From assembly GCF_001005315.1 (NCBI RefSeq), contig NZ_LBMG01000001.1, positions 124,001 through 188,000 of the forward strand: DNA of 64,000 nucleotides, given 5' to 3'. The notes under the pieces were generated by a model that saw nothing but the letters and a program-made list of their open reading frames with translations, made no database searches and was not told where the DNA came from. Shown piece by piece: positions 50,473-57,983 of this stretch. Position 1 is the first letter of the stretch, and each line of letters begins with the position of its first letter. The translations under genes were made by a program, and so were the position numbers. The stretch is from Kordia jejudonensis. GTDB taxonomy: Bacteria; Bacteroidota; Bacteroidia; Flavobacteriales; Flavobacteriaceae.

Positions 50473-51780
50473 TTAAAGCCATTTCCCGATTTTTAGATCG
50501 TGTTGTGTAGCCCAATCGTTCATGATTTTTTTGGCTACAGCCGAAATTGGCTTGTTATATCGTGCTTTTGCTTGCACTATGGTTTGTGATCGTAAGTCCA
50601 CTTCAATTGTAGCTAATGTTTCTTCAGCTTTTAAGAAACTTGCACAGCGCAATGTGAAAATACTGGTTACTTTTACGCAGCATGAACGTGCATATGAAGC
50701 AACACAATGATTCATTTTTCTTCCTTCAGCAATTAATTCTTTTGATGAACAAAGTTCGAATAGACGGTATTTTTTAGTCTCTTTTTCTTGCTTTGTTCTT
50801 ACAATTAATGAACTGCTTATGGAAGGATTCCACGTGTACAATTCTCTTGTGTTTACTTCATGAATTGCTTGCTGTACGTGCCATTCGTCTGACTGTCGCG
50901 TCAACGAAGTAATGGTTCTTCCTTTGATCGTATATGCAGCATCATTTTGAATACAACTGCTTAAATAGTCTATGATTTCGCCCATTTTGTTGAAATCTAA
51001 CATGCTTTGTCTCATGAAAAACTGAATGACCGTTTCCCAAAAAGCTTCATGCGCAAAGTCGTTTCTACTTAATGCCGAAGATGCAATGCGTTCTGCTACT
51101 ATTTCATCTGTTCCGAAAGCTAATGCTTGTGCCCTACGCAACGCCATTTCGATAGTGTAATTTGGTGGCGCTTGTAAAAAGTAATGCGCTCCTTTTTTTG
51201 TCAATCGAACAGGAACTTTTGAAAGATTTTTGACGCTTAATCCGCATCCTAAATCTATAAACCACAGCATGTATTTGCGATTATTGTCGAACCAAGCTTC
51301 GTACATAAATGCTGGAACTTCATATTTTGCAAAACAGTGACGTACTAAATCCTTCAATTGTTTGTCAGGATTGTGACTGTTTCGTTTCCAGCTTTTTACG
51401 TCTCTTACGTATGATGAACTAAACCACGCAATGTTGTAAATTGTATGTAACAATTCTCGATCTCGTAATAGCTTTGTACAACGTTGTTTAAATAAATGAT
51501 CTAGTATTTCTTTAAACGCGGCACGTCTTCTTGATTGTCTTTTTTTGTTTAATGAACTAAAAAGATTATCTAAAATATGCGCTAAGGTGTTGAACTCATA
51601 CTGCACATGTTTTTTACCTTCATAAATGGTTTCAACTAAAGCTGGAAATAGTAATTTCTTTGCTTTATTGTGTGCTTTTAAGCTTTTTTGAATCGAAGCT
51701 TCTTTTGCTTTTGCTTCAAGTTTTTCTTTTAATCTTCTGGACTTCGATTTATGCTTTCGATGTATTTGTGATGTTTCCAT
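50473..51780 (-). CDS. PcfJ-like domain protein
   Basis: A 435-residue cytoplasmic protein. The first 35 residues are very basic and Lys/Arg-rich. A helical region without a known domain follows. The C-terminal 90 residues match the PcfJ-like pattern: LIAEGRKMNHCVASYARSC, then IFTLR, ETLATIEVDL and IVQAKARYNKPISA. PcfJ was named on a conjugative plasmid but its function is unknown. Here it is 10 bases upstream of rtcB, so it is likely part of an RNA-repair module, for instance binding the damaged RNA. A 37-aa ORF (51729-51842) overlaps its start. Confidence 0.7.
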   Translation of the reverse strand: METSQIHRKHKSKSRRLKEKLEAKAKEASIQKSLKAHNKAKKLLFPALVETIYEGKKHVQYEFNTLAHILDNLFSSLNKKRQSRRRAAFKEILDHLFKQRCTKLLRDRELLHTIYNIAWFSSSYVRDVKSWKRNSHNPDKQLKDLVRHCFAKYEVPAFMYEAWFDNNRKYMLWFIDLGCGLSVKNLSKVPVRLTKKGAHYFLQAPPNYTIEMALRRAQALAFGTDEIVAERIASSALSRNDFAHEAFWETVIQFFMRQSMLDFNKMGEIIDYLSSCIQNDAAYTIKGRTITSLTRQSDEWHVQQAIHEVNTRELYTWNPSISSSLIVRTKQEKETKKYRLFELCSSKELIAEGRKMNHCVASYARSCCVKVTSIFTLRCASFLKAEETLATIEVDLRSQTIVQAKARYNKPISAVAKKIMNDWATQHDLKIGKWL

Positions 51781-51842
51781 GACTGTTTCTTTTGAATGTT
51801 ATTTTCAGTAAAAAATTTCGATACTTGTGTTTGTTGTTGCAT
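51729..51842 (-). CDS. Possible small ORF overlapping the pcfJ-like start (37 aa)
   Basis: An ORF in another frame encodes MQQQTQVSKFFTENNIQKKQ and 17 more residues and ends inside the pcfJ-like gene. It begins 62 bases upstream of the pcfJ start. It could couple or regulate translation, but the frame may be open by chance. Confidence 0.2.
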   Translation of the reverse strand: MQQQTQVSKFFTENNIQKKQSWKHHKYIESINRSPED

Positions 51843-51899
51843 TTCTGTTTTTTTTGCGTTAAAAATTCTTTTTTTGGTACTGAAAACACACTCCCGAGT

Positions 51900-51932
51900 T
51901 TACAGTCGCTCCATTTGTTTGAGTAAATTCAT
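51900..51932 (-). CDS. Possible 10-aa leader ORF upstream of pcfJ-like gene
   Basis: Codes for MNLLKQMERL and is followed at once by a short inverted repeat (ACTCGGGAGT). The 8-mer ATGGAGCG inside it also occurs on the plus strand at 48877-48884, downstream of RNA copy 1. Translation is unproven. Confidence 0.2.
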   Translation of the reverse strand: MNLLKQMERL

Positions 51933-52037
51933 CTTTTTTTGTTTTGTGTTGCTACACGATTTCTAGTTTTTGTTGTGTTGTTATTCTATTGCTTACTTAT
52001 ACTTTTTAATACCTTTTCAGGCTTCTCAAAAATTTTG

Positions 52038-52120
52038 ATGAGATCCCAATTTTCATTGGGATTAGTTCAACTTACATTTTTGTGTGTGCCTTTCAGGCTT
52101 CTCAAAACTGAGTTTCACTA
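52038..52120 (-). ncRNA. Structured RNA element, copy 2
   Basis: The reverse complement of this segment is 83 nt long and aligns without gaps to 48649-48731. Its hairpin (52043-52062) is ATCCCAAT-GAAA-ATTGGGAT, with a GNRA loop and a stem that covaries with copy 1. Directly after it a second copy of TTTTGAGAAGCCTGAAA appears (reading 52035 down to 52017). It reads in the same sense as the pcfJ-like and rtcB genes and lies about 258 bases upstream of pcfJ, so it may be a leader element of that transcript or a separate small RNA. Confidence 0.5.
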
Positions 52121-52121
52121 A

Positions 52122-52157
52122 AAACAAAAAGCCCGATTCTTAGGTAGAACCGAGCTT
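52122..52157 (-). terminator. Minus-strand terminator with G-U pairs
   Basis: On the minus strand AAGCTCGGTTCT, a five-base loop and AGAATCGGGCTT pair over 12 bp including two G-U pairs, followed by TTTTTGTTTT. The G-U pairs hold only in the minus-strand RNA, which fixes its sense. It lies just before RNA copy 2 and just after the 29-aa ORF. Confidence 0.75.
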
Positions 52158-52181
52158 TTATACTGTTGTGTATATATTCTT

Positions 52182-52271
52182 TTATTCCAAAGAATAATTT
52201 GGTTCTAATGCGAACAATAGCTTGGTTTTCCCAAGTGTTGCTACGATATGTTTTTGTCCTGTTTTGATCAT
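52182..52271 (-). CDS. Small ORF between two terminators (29 aa)
   Basis: Codes for MIKTGQKHIVATLGKTKLLF and nine more residues (ending NYSLE). It starts 19 bases after one terminator hairpin and ends 25 bases before another, so it looks like a discrete transcription unit or an attenuated leader. Function unknown. Confidence 0.35.
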   Translation of the reverse strand: MIKTGQKHIVATLGKTKLLFALEPNYSLE

Positions 52272-52287
52272 ATGCTAAAAATATATG

Positions 52288-52322
52288 CATAAAAAAACCC
52301 GAGCCTTTTCTGACTCGGGTTT
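52288..52322 (-). terminator. Minus-strand rho-independent terminator
   Basis: AAACCCGAG and CTCGGGTTT (52295-52303 and 52314-52322) form a 9-bp stem. Reading on the minus strand it runs into T7, so it stops transcripts that start at the 52483 promoter. Confidence 0.85.
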
Positions 52323-52341
52323 GTATGCTGTGCTATCTATG

Positions 52342-52428
52342 TTAGATAAAGTTACAACTGGTAAAACCCAAGTCGTATGCTGGAATGTTTCCGGCATCAT
52401 TTCGATATGTAAGTTTTACGTTTTGCAC
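52342..52428 (-). CDS. Small ORF under a strong promoter (28 aa, GTG start)
   Basis: A GTG-start ORF encodes QNVKLTYRNDAGNIPAYDLG and seven more residues (FTSCNFI). It ends 19 bases before a strong terminator and starts about 55 bases downstream of a good promoter, so the promoter-ORF-terminator set is complete. The residue mix looks protein-like. No family recognised, and a non-coding role for this transcript is also possible. Confidence 0.35.
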   Translation of the reverse strand: MQNVKLTYRNDAGNIPAYDLGFTSCNFI

Positions 52429-52482
52429 TTTATAGTTTTTTGTTACTAATTAATTTTTTGTTTTGTCACGTTTTGATGGTTG

Positions 52483-52515
52483 CAAATATAGAAGATCATT
52501 TTTCAATTTTCCAAA
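52483..52515 (-). promoter_or_regulatory. Flavobacterial promoter upstream of the small ORFs
   Basis: On the minus strand TTTG (52512-52515), 21 bases of spacer and TATATTTG (52483-52490) match the -33/-7 layout of Bacteroidetes promoters. It overlaps the 3' end of the EEP-family gene and points toward the pcfJ-rtcB block. Confidence 0.6.
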
Positions 52516-52516
52516 T

Positions 52517-53395
52517 TTATTTTTTGGAAGCAGCATTTTTGAGGTACATTTTGAGTAGAGAATGATCTGATTTCCAAGTCGAAATTTTTTCAGTTTTTTG
52601 AATTTGTAAATCTTGAGAAACCCAGATATGATCTAATGAGAGCAATGGAAAATTCCAAAACCACGTTTCCAAAAATCCATTCCCTTTTTCGGCAAATGCA
52701 TGCTGGTAATTTTTTTTGTAATTTTTAAAAAATAATGACGCATATGGCGTGTTAAAATCACCTAAAATGATTGTTTTTTGAGTTGTTTTTACCCTAGAAA
52801 GAATATTTTTTAGCATGGGTTTTCTAAAAAATTTGATATTCGCAGAAACATCTACCGCATAAAAATCGATATTATTTGTGCTAAAATGAACTATTGTTAC
52901 GTGTTCTTTTGTAGTACTTGATTTTATGTTGATTGGCGTTTTTGAGAAGATTCCTATTGCATAATCGTTGAAATAAAAGTGATCGTTTGGGAATGTTTTT
53001 TTAGCTTTTTCAAATTTCTCTAGGTCACTTTCTATCAATACTGCTACATCTGGAATTGCTCCGTTTTCTTGAAATGCGTCTTCAAAACTTTCTGTGCGAT
53101 ACGCATTCCACAAAACAATTTCCAATCCGTCTGAATTTTTCGAATCTGAAGTAAATACAAAGCTGTTTTTGATCCAAATGATTGTCAACAAGGCAATTAA
53201 AACTACATAGTACTTTCTGGCGGAAGCCTTTATAAATAGTAGTAAAAACAACACTCCAAGAATAATGAGCAGAAGCGGCGTTGCATAGAATAGTAGCGAC
53301 GAAATGTAGTACGTATCTTTTATTGTGAAATGAATTACAGTTGCTATACACAAAAATAATTGCAATGCTTTTTTAACGTATTTTTTTAGTTTCAT
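52517..53395 (-). CDS. Endonuclease/exonuclease/phosphatase family protein, membrane-anchored
   Basis: A 292-residue protein. Three hydrophobic segments (about 10-25, 33-54 and 62-78) anchor it in the inner membrane. An EEP fold domain follows with IVLWNAYR (first Asn), VLIESD (Glu), TIILGDFNTP (Asp and Asn), LLSLDHIWVS and the final WKSDHSLL (Asp-His). These are the catalytic positions of the EEP superfamily, so a phosphodiesterase or nuclease activity on the outer side of the membrane is likely. Substrate not determined. Confidence 0.82.
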   Translation of the reverse strand: MKLKKYVKKALQLFLCIATVIHFTIKDTYYISSLLFYATPLLLIILGVLFLLLFIKASARKYYVVLIALLTIIWIKNSFVFTSDSKNSDGLEIVLWNAYRTESFEDAFQENGAIPDVAVLIESDLEKFEKAKKTFPNDHFYFNDYAIGIFSKTPINIKSSTTKEHVTIVHFSTNNIDFYAVDVSANIKFFRKPMLKNILSRVKTTQKTIILGDFNTPYASLFFKNYKKNYQHAFAEKGNGFLETWFWNFPLLSLDHIWVSQDLQIQKTEKISTWKSDHSLLKMYLKNAASKK

Positions 53396-53400
53396 AGTAG

Positions 53401-53420
53401 ATTACTGCCTGCGCAGGAAT
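53401..53420. repeat. Dispersed palindrome copy
   Basis: ATTACTGCCTGCGCAGGAAT followed by GACA; one base of the first arm is changed compared with the family form. It lies between the EEP gene and the YCII-like gene. Confidence 0.65.
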
Positions 53421-53426
53421 GACATA

Positions 53427-53915
53427 TTAGCGTAATGGAAATCCTTTTGCTGCCCACCAAGGATGAATTTCAATTTCCAGGCGACCAGCTTTTACCATTG
53501 GATCTGAATTAGCCAAACTGTCTGCCATTTCAATAGTTGGTACGTTGTAAATGGTAATACCACGAATGTCGCCCAAATCGCCAAAAGGTCCTGAAATATC
53601 TGCATAACCCAACTCGTACATTTTTCCTAAATGTGCTAAATGCAATCGTTGTAAACTATCTGCCACACGTTTTGGCTGTTCTCTATTTTTTCCTTTTTTT
53701 AAGAACGCCATAAAATACTGTTGCATAAGTACGGTATCTTTCGTTTTTGGATCTATGTAATCTAAGATTTTGTACCCTTTTGCTACCAATTCTCTTTTGA
53801 GTTGTAGTGTTGGTTTTTGTACGGTTGTGGTTTCTTTTGCTACTGTTTTTTCAGGTGTCTGATTGCACGAAAAACAGAAAAGTACAATAAAAAATATACA
53901 GATGTATTTATTCAT
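53427..53915 (-). CDS. YCII-related domain lipoprotein
   Basis: A 162-residue lipoprotein (signal YICIFFIVLFCFSC with lipobox Cys). The mature part ends with a YCII-like ferredoxin fold: HLAHLGKMYELGYADISGPFGDLGDIRGI, then VPTIEMADSLANSDPMVKAG and EIHPWWAAKGFPL. The role of exported YCII proteins is unknown. I place the start at ATG 53915, which gives the signal peptide; the open frame extends upstream to 54017, antisense-free but overlapping the CYTH gene. With the chosen start it overlaps that gene by 8 bases. Confidence 0.75.
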   Translation of the reverse strand: MNKYICIFFIVLFCFSCNQTPEKTVAKETTTVQKPTLQLKRELVAKGYKILDYIDPKTKDTVLMQQYFMAFLKKGKNREQPKRVADSLQRLHLAHLGKMYELGYADISGPFGDLGDIRGITIYNVPTIEMADSLANSDPMVKAGRLEIEIHPWWAAKGFPLR

Positions 53916-54384
53916 GATGCCAAGTTTTATACGGTTTTTTACTGAGTTGTGAGTTGTAATATTGTGTTTGTCCTGTAACTTCTTTGCCAAGCCACGTTGG
54001 TTTTTGAAATGCTTCATTTTCGTGTTGCAATTCTACTTCTGCGACAATTAATCCTTCGTTTTCTCCAAAAAATTCATCAACTTCAAAAGTATGTGTTCCT
54101 CTAGGAATGTTGTGTCGTATTTTTTCAATGATACCTTCTTCGCAAAGTTGTAATAATTGTTTTGCTTCCGCGATTGAGATTTCTTTTTCCCATTCGAAAC
54201 GACTTGTACCGCTTTCGTTCGATTTTCCTTTGATGGTTAGAAATCCTTCATCTCCTTTGATCCGAATACGAACCGTACGTTCGGGATGCGTGTTAAGAAA
54301 ACCTTGCGCTATTTCGAAAGAAGTTATCGCTTCTTCTTTGAATTTTTGATTGTTCACGAGAAATTTTCGTTCTATTTCTTGCAT
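53908..54384 (-). CDS. CYTH domain protein (triphosphatase-like)
   Basis: A 158-residue cytoplasmic protein. The N-terminal EIERKFLV carries the ExExK motif that names the family, and the barrel residues continue with RTVRIRIKGDEGFLTIKGK, FEWEKEI and IVAEVELQHEN. Bacterial CYTH proteins of this size (TTM type) usually hydrolyse inorganic triphosphate or bind nucleotide triphosphates. The divergent dinB gene starts 41 bases away. Confidence 0.87.
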   Translation of the reverse strand: MQEIERKFLVNNQKFKEEAITSFEIAQGFLNTHPERTVRIRIKGDEGFLTIKGKSNESGTSRFEWEKEISIAEAKQLLQLCEEGIIEKIRHNIPRGTHTFEVDEFFGENEGLIVAEVELQHENEAFQKPTWLGKEVTGQTQYYNSQLSKKPYKTWHHE

Positions 54385-54414
54385 AAATACTGTTATAGTG
54401 TGCTAAAGATACTA

Positions 54415-54422
54415 TAATTTTG
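54415..54422 (+). promoter_or_regulatory. Possible -7 box right before dinB
   Basis: TAATTTTG matches TAnnTTTG and ends 3 bases before the ATG at 54426. No good -33 box at the right distance, so this is uncertain. Confidence 0.3.
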
Positions 54423-54425
54423 AAT

Positions 54426-55535
54426 ATGGCTTTTGATTTCCCTTTACGAAAAATTATTCATGTAGATATGGATGCGTTTTACGCGTCTGTAGAACAGATG
54501 GATAATCCTGAATTGAAAGGTAAACCATTGGCAGTTGGCGGCGGATCAAAACGCGGCGTGGTAAGTGCTGCGAGTTATGAAGCGCGTAAGTTTGGCGTTC
54601 GAAGTGCTATTAGTGGTTTTTTGGCGAAGAAACGTTGTCCTGATCTTATTTTTGTCCGTCCACGATTTGATCGATATAAGGAGATTTCAAAACAAATTCG
54701 TACTATTTTTTATGAATATACTGATTTGGTAGAGCCGCTTTCGCTAGATGAAGCGTATTTGGACGTAACGCAGAACAAGAAAGGAAATCCGAGTGCTTCT
54801 TTGATTGCCGAAGAAATTAGAGCTAAGATTTTGAAAGATGTTGGTTTGACTGCTTCCGCGGGAATTTCCATTAATAAGTTTGTTGCCAAAGTTGCCAGTG
54901 ATTATAATAAACCAAACGGACAAAAAACCGTGCCGCCTGAAGAAGTACTCGATTTTTTAGAAGCATTGGATATTCGGAAGTTTTACGGCGTTGGAAAGGT
55001 AACGGCAGAGCGCATGTATCAATTGGGGATTTTTACTGGAAAAGATTTAAAAAGTAAAGATGTCGAATTTTTAACGGAGCATTTTGGCAAATCGGGAAGC
55101 TTTTATTACAATGTTGTTCGCGGTATTCATTTGAGCGCCGTAAAACCAAATAGAATTGCTAAATCGGTTGGTGCCGAACGTACATTTTCAGATAATTTGA
55201 CTAGTGAAATTTTTATGCTGGAAAAGCTTGAAAATATTGCGATTGAACTCGAAAAACGTTTGAAAAAGTATGTAATTTCTGGAAAAACCATCACATTGAA
55301 AATTAAGTATAGCGATTTTACTACGCAAACTCGAAGCAAAACAATTTCCTATTTTATTTCAGATAAAAGCTTGATTTTAGAAACCGCCAAAGAGTTGTTG
55401 TATCAAGAGAAATTGAAAGATTCTGTACGCTTGCTAGGAATTTCTTTGAGCAATTTAAATACTGATAAGAAAGATAAACAACAAAAAACCGAACAGAAAA
55501 AACAGATTTCCGTTCAGTTGAAGTTTAAGTTTTGA
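54426..55535 (+). CDS. dinB: DNA polymerase IV
   Basis: A 369-residue Y-family translesion polymerase. HVDMDAFYASVEQ near residue 12 and SLDEAYLDVT near 103 supply the metal-binding Asp and Glu residues. The helix-hairpin-helix region (KFYGVGKVTAERMYQLGI) and the little-finger domain follow. The C-terminus is Lys/Gln-rich and ends in KFKF without an obvious canonical clamp motif. The start is ATG 54426; a TTG 6 bases upstream is also in frame. A TAATTTTG box lies only 3 bases before the ATG, so the mRNA may be nearly leaderless. Confidence 0.92.
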   Translation: MAFDFPLRKIIHVDMDAFYASVEQMDNPELKGKPLAVGGGSKRGVVSAASYEARKFGVRSAISGFLAKKRCPDLIFVRPRFDRYKEISKQIRTIFYEYTDLVEPLSLDEAYLDVTQNKKGNPSASLIAEEIRAKILKDVGLTASAGISINKFVAKVASDYNKPNGQKTVPPEEVLDFLEALDIRKFYGVGKVTAERMYQLGIFTGKDLKSKDVEFLTEHFGKSGSFYYNVVRGIHLSAVKPNRIAKSVGAERTFSDNLTSEIFMLEKLENIAIELEKRLKKYVISGKTITLKIKYSDFTTQTRSKTISYFISDKSLILETAKELLYQEKLKDSVRLLGISLSNLNTDKKDKQQKTEQKKQISVQLKFKF

Positions 55536-55668
55536 CTTTTTAGATCGCTAAAGCTTTTAGATTGTTAGGTGAGTTACATTTCGTAATCAGTTTCACTTGC
55601 CATAATTATGCTGATATTTTTTCCTGTCATTCTGCACTTAATGTGTAATTTATCTTCCTTATTTATGG

Positions 55669-55803
55669 ATTCCTGCCTGCGCAGAAATAACAATAAAATT
55701 TAGCTGTCACTTCCAGTGAAATTTCAGCATGAAAATTGTATCGAGAAGTACTTTGAAAAGAGTTGTTTCTAAGCAGATCTCGATACAACGAATCGCAGAT
55801 TCG
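55669..55803. repeat. Dispersed palindrome plus nested hairpin repeat
   Basis: A degenerate palindrome ATTCCTGCCTGCGCAGAAAT (55669-55688) is followed by an 11-bp stem TTGTATCGAGA/TCTCGATACAA spaced by 31 bases (55736-55788), and then CGAATC/GATTCG (55789-55803). No ORF in the 285-base gap between dinB and the phosphatase gene. The long stem resembles repeats often seen in flavobacterial gaps. Confidence 0.6.
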
Positions 55804-55820
55804 CCACTCTATCTGACGTT

Positions 55821-56444
55821 TTAGTTTATAGAAACTTTCGATAACACATACAACATTTCCGTTCCGATTTGTTGGCAACGCTCGTCATATTTTTGTGCTT
55901 CTTGTGCTGTTCCATCAAATGCTTTTGGATCTTCAAAAGGCAACGCAATTCTGAAATCGGTTCCTGACACAAACGGACAACCTTCATCCGCTTCCGTACA
56001 CACCATGATCGCCGCAAATGCTTCTTTTGGATTTGGTGCTTCATCAAAACGTTTTGAAAAGGCTTGATATGCTTCCTGATTTTCTTGCCATTTAATGTTG
56101 TAAATCGGATTTTTAGCTTGTGCTTCAATAGCTACTTTGAAACCAATTCTTTCTACTGCAGCAATTGCATTTGGATGAAACAAAGTGGCTTCTGTTCCGC
56201 CAGAAAAGCTTTGTAATGTTGGCAATTTGTAATAGTCAGCTGCAACTGCTAACCACAATTGTCCTAAGTGACTTCTGCGTGAATTGTGTGTGCAAATTAC
56301 AATCAGTTTGGGCATTTTTTTTGCTTCGTATTTTTCCTGAATGTACGTAGAAAGTTGCGCTAATTGTTCTTTTCGTTCCGATGGAATTTCATCAAAATGT
56401 TGCGCTAGTTGTTCAATGTTTTTTAGTAGTTTTTGAAAAATCAT
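55821..56444 (-). CDS. Low-molecular-weight phosphatase / arsenate reductase-like protein
   Basis: A 207-residue cytoplasmic protein. The phosphate-binding loop CTHNSRRS (C-x5-R, at about residue 51) and LGQLWLAVAADYY fit the low-molecular-weight protein tyrosine phosphatase fold used by ArsC-type arsenate reductases. Later Cys residues (MVCTEADEGCPFVSG) could serve a thiol relay. An extra helical N-terminus of about 45 residues is present. No arsenic genes lie near, so the arsenate role is uncertain. Confidence 0.75.
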   Translation of the reverse strand: MIFQKLLKNIEQLAQHFDEIPSERKEQLAQLSTYIQEKYEAKKMPKLIVICTHNSRRSHLGQLWLAVAADYYKLPTLQSFSGGTEATLFHPNAIAAVERIGFKVAIEAQAKNPIYNIKWQENQEAYQAFSKRFDEAPNPKEAFAAIMVCTEADEGCPFVSGTDFRIALPFEDPKAFDGTAQEAQKYDERCQQIGTEMLYVLSKVSIN

Positions 56445-56490
56445 ATCATATGTTTACTAAAGTTAAACTTTGTCTGTTACGTATTTGTTG

Positions 56491-56529
56491 TAAAAAATAT
56501 GCTTCAAGTACAATGTTGTATTGAAGCAT
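56491..56529 (-). terminator. Terminator downstream of pyk
   Basis: ATGCTTCAA (56499-56507) pairs with TTGAAGCAT (56521-56529), with TAC/GTA inside across a bulge. On the minus strand it is followed by ATTTTTTA. It lies 24 bases past the pyk stop. Confidence 0.75.
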
Positions 56530-56552
56530 AGTTTTTCTAAAATTATATTGTG

Positions 56553-57983
56553 TTATTCAATTAACGAAACACGCAATGTGTTTACCATTCCTTTGTCCGT
56601 AATTGGCATGGCTGCTAAGTTGATCAGCATGTCTTTTTTCTTTACAAATCCTTTTTCTTTGGCAATTTTATTTACATCTTCCACTGTATCATCGGTACTT
56701 ACAAATTTGTCGTAATAGAATGCTTTTACGCCCCAAAGTAGGTTTAATTGTGAAAGAATTCTTTTGTTAGAGGTAAATACTAAAATATGCGAAGCTGGTC
56801 GCCAAGCTGAAATTTGAAATGCCGTATAGCCACTATTGGTTAGTGTACAAATGGCTTTTGCTTTGATTTCATTTGCCATGTGCGAAGCGTGATAACATAC
56901 TGATTTTGTAATGTAACGCTTGGTACGAATGTGTGGTGGCGAATGTGGTACGTTGATTAATGGAGAATCTTCCACACTTTTGATGATTCTGGTCATTTGC
57001 TCAATAACTTGTACAGGATATTTACCAACAGACGTTTCTCCTGATAACATTACGGCATCAGCGCCATCCATTACAGAGTTAGCAACGTCGTTTACCTCAG
57101 CTCGTGTTGGCGTCAAACTTGTAATCATTGTTTCCATCATTTGTGTGGCAATAATTACAGGAATTCTAGCTTTTTTGGCACGTAATACCAATTGCTTTTG
57201 AATTAATGGAACTTCTTGTGCAGGCACTTCTACTCCTAAATCGCCTCGAGCAACCATTAAACCATCACAATAGGCAACAATTTTGTCGATATTTTCAACG
57301 GCTTCTGGCTTTTCAATTTTTGCAATGATCGGAATTTTATGATCCGAATGCTCATTGATTATTGCTTGTAAATCCATTAAATCCTGACTGTGACGTACAA
57401 ACGAAAGTGCCAACCAATCTACTTCTTGCCCAATGGCAAAAATGGCATCTTTGACATCTTTCTCTGTCAATGCAGGCAATGAAATATTTGTATTTGGAAG
57501 GTTGACTCCTTTTTTAGATTTTAAAGGACCACCTTGAATTACTTTGGTAGTTACTTCTTGTTTTCCATCTGTAGCGACCACTTCAAACATTAGTTTTCCG
57601 TCATCTAATAAAATACGTTCTCCAGCTTTTACATCTCTAGGGAAATTGGCATAATTCATATACACTTTTTTAGAATTCCCTTTGAATTCTTTTCCTGTAC
57701 AGAATTTAATTTCGTCTCCTGGTTCTACAATAACATCTTCTGACATTACGCCGACACGTAGTTTTGGACCTTGTAAATCAGCTAATATCGAAGTATTGTA
57801 TCCAAATTCTTCGCTTAGTTCACGAATCATTACAATACGTTCTTTTACGTCGTCATAATTGGCATGCGAAAAGTTGATGCGAAATACATCTACTCCTTGC
57901 TCAATCATTTTTTTAAGGATTTCCTTAGAACTTGTTGCAGGTCCTAACGTAGCTACTATTTTCGTCTTTTTTCTTTTTGGCAT
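56553..57983 (-). CDS. pyk: Pyruvate kinase
   Basis: A 476-residue glycolytic enzyme that turns phosphoenolpyruvate and ADP into pyruvate and ATP. KIVATLGPATSS opens the barrel, IIAKIEKPEAVENID holds the catalytic Lys, and ARGDLGVEVPAQEVPLIQK and MMETMITSLTPTRAEVNDVANSV are the family signature regions. The C-terminal domain is complete. Its start codon shares one base with the stop of the IPExxxVDY gene, so the two are translationally coupled. Confidence 0.95.
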   Translation of the reverse strand: MPKRKKTKIVATLGPATSSKEILKKMIEQGVDVFRINFSHANYDDVKERIVMIRELSEEFGYNTSILADLQGPKLRVGVMSEDVIVEPGDEIKFCTGKEFKGNSKKVYMNYANFPRDVKAGERILLDDGKLMFEVVATDGKQEVTTKVIQGGPLKSKKGVNLPNTNISLPALTEKDVKDAIFAIGQEVDWLALSFVRHSQDLMDLQAIINEHSDHKIPIIAKIEKPEAVENIDKIVAYCDGLMVARGDLGVEVPAQEVPLIQKQLVLRAKKARIPVIIATQMMETMITSLTPTRAEVNDVANSVMDGADAVMLSGETSVGKYPVQVIEQMTRIIKSVEDSPLINVPHSPPHIRTKRYITKSVCYHASHMANEIKAKAICTLTNSGYTAFQISAWRPASHILVFTSNKRILSQLNLLWGVKAFYYDKFVSTDDTVEDVNKIAKEKGFVKKKDMLINLAAMPITDKGMVNTLRVSLIE

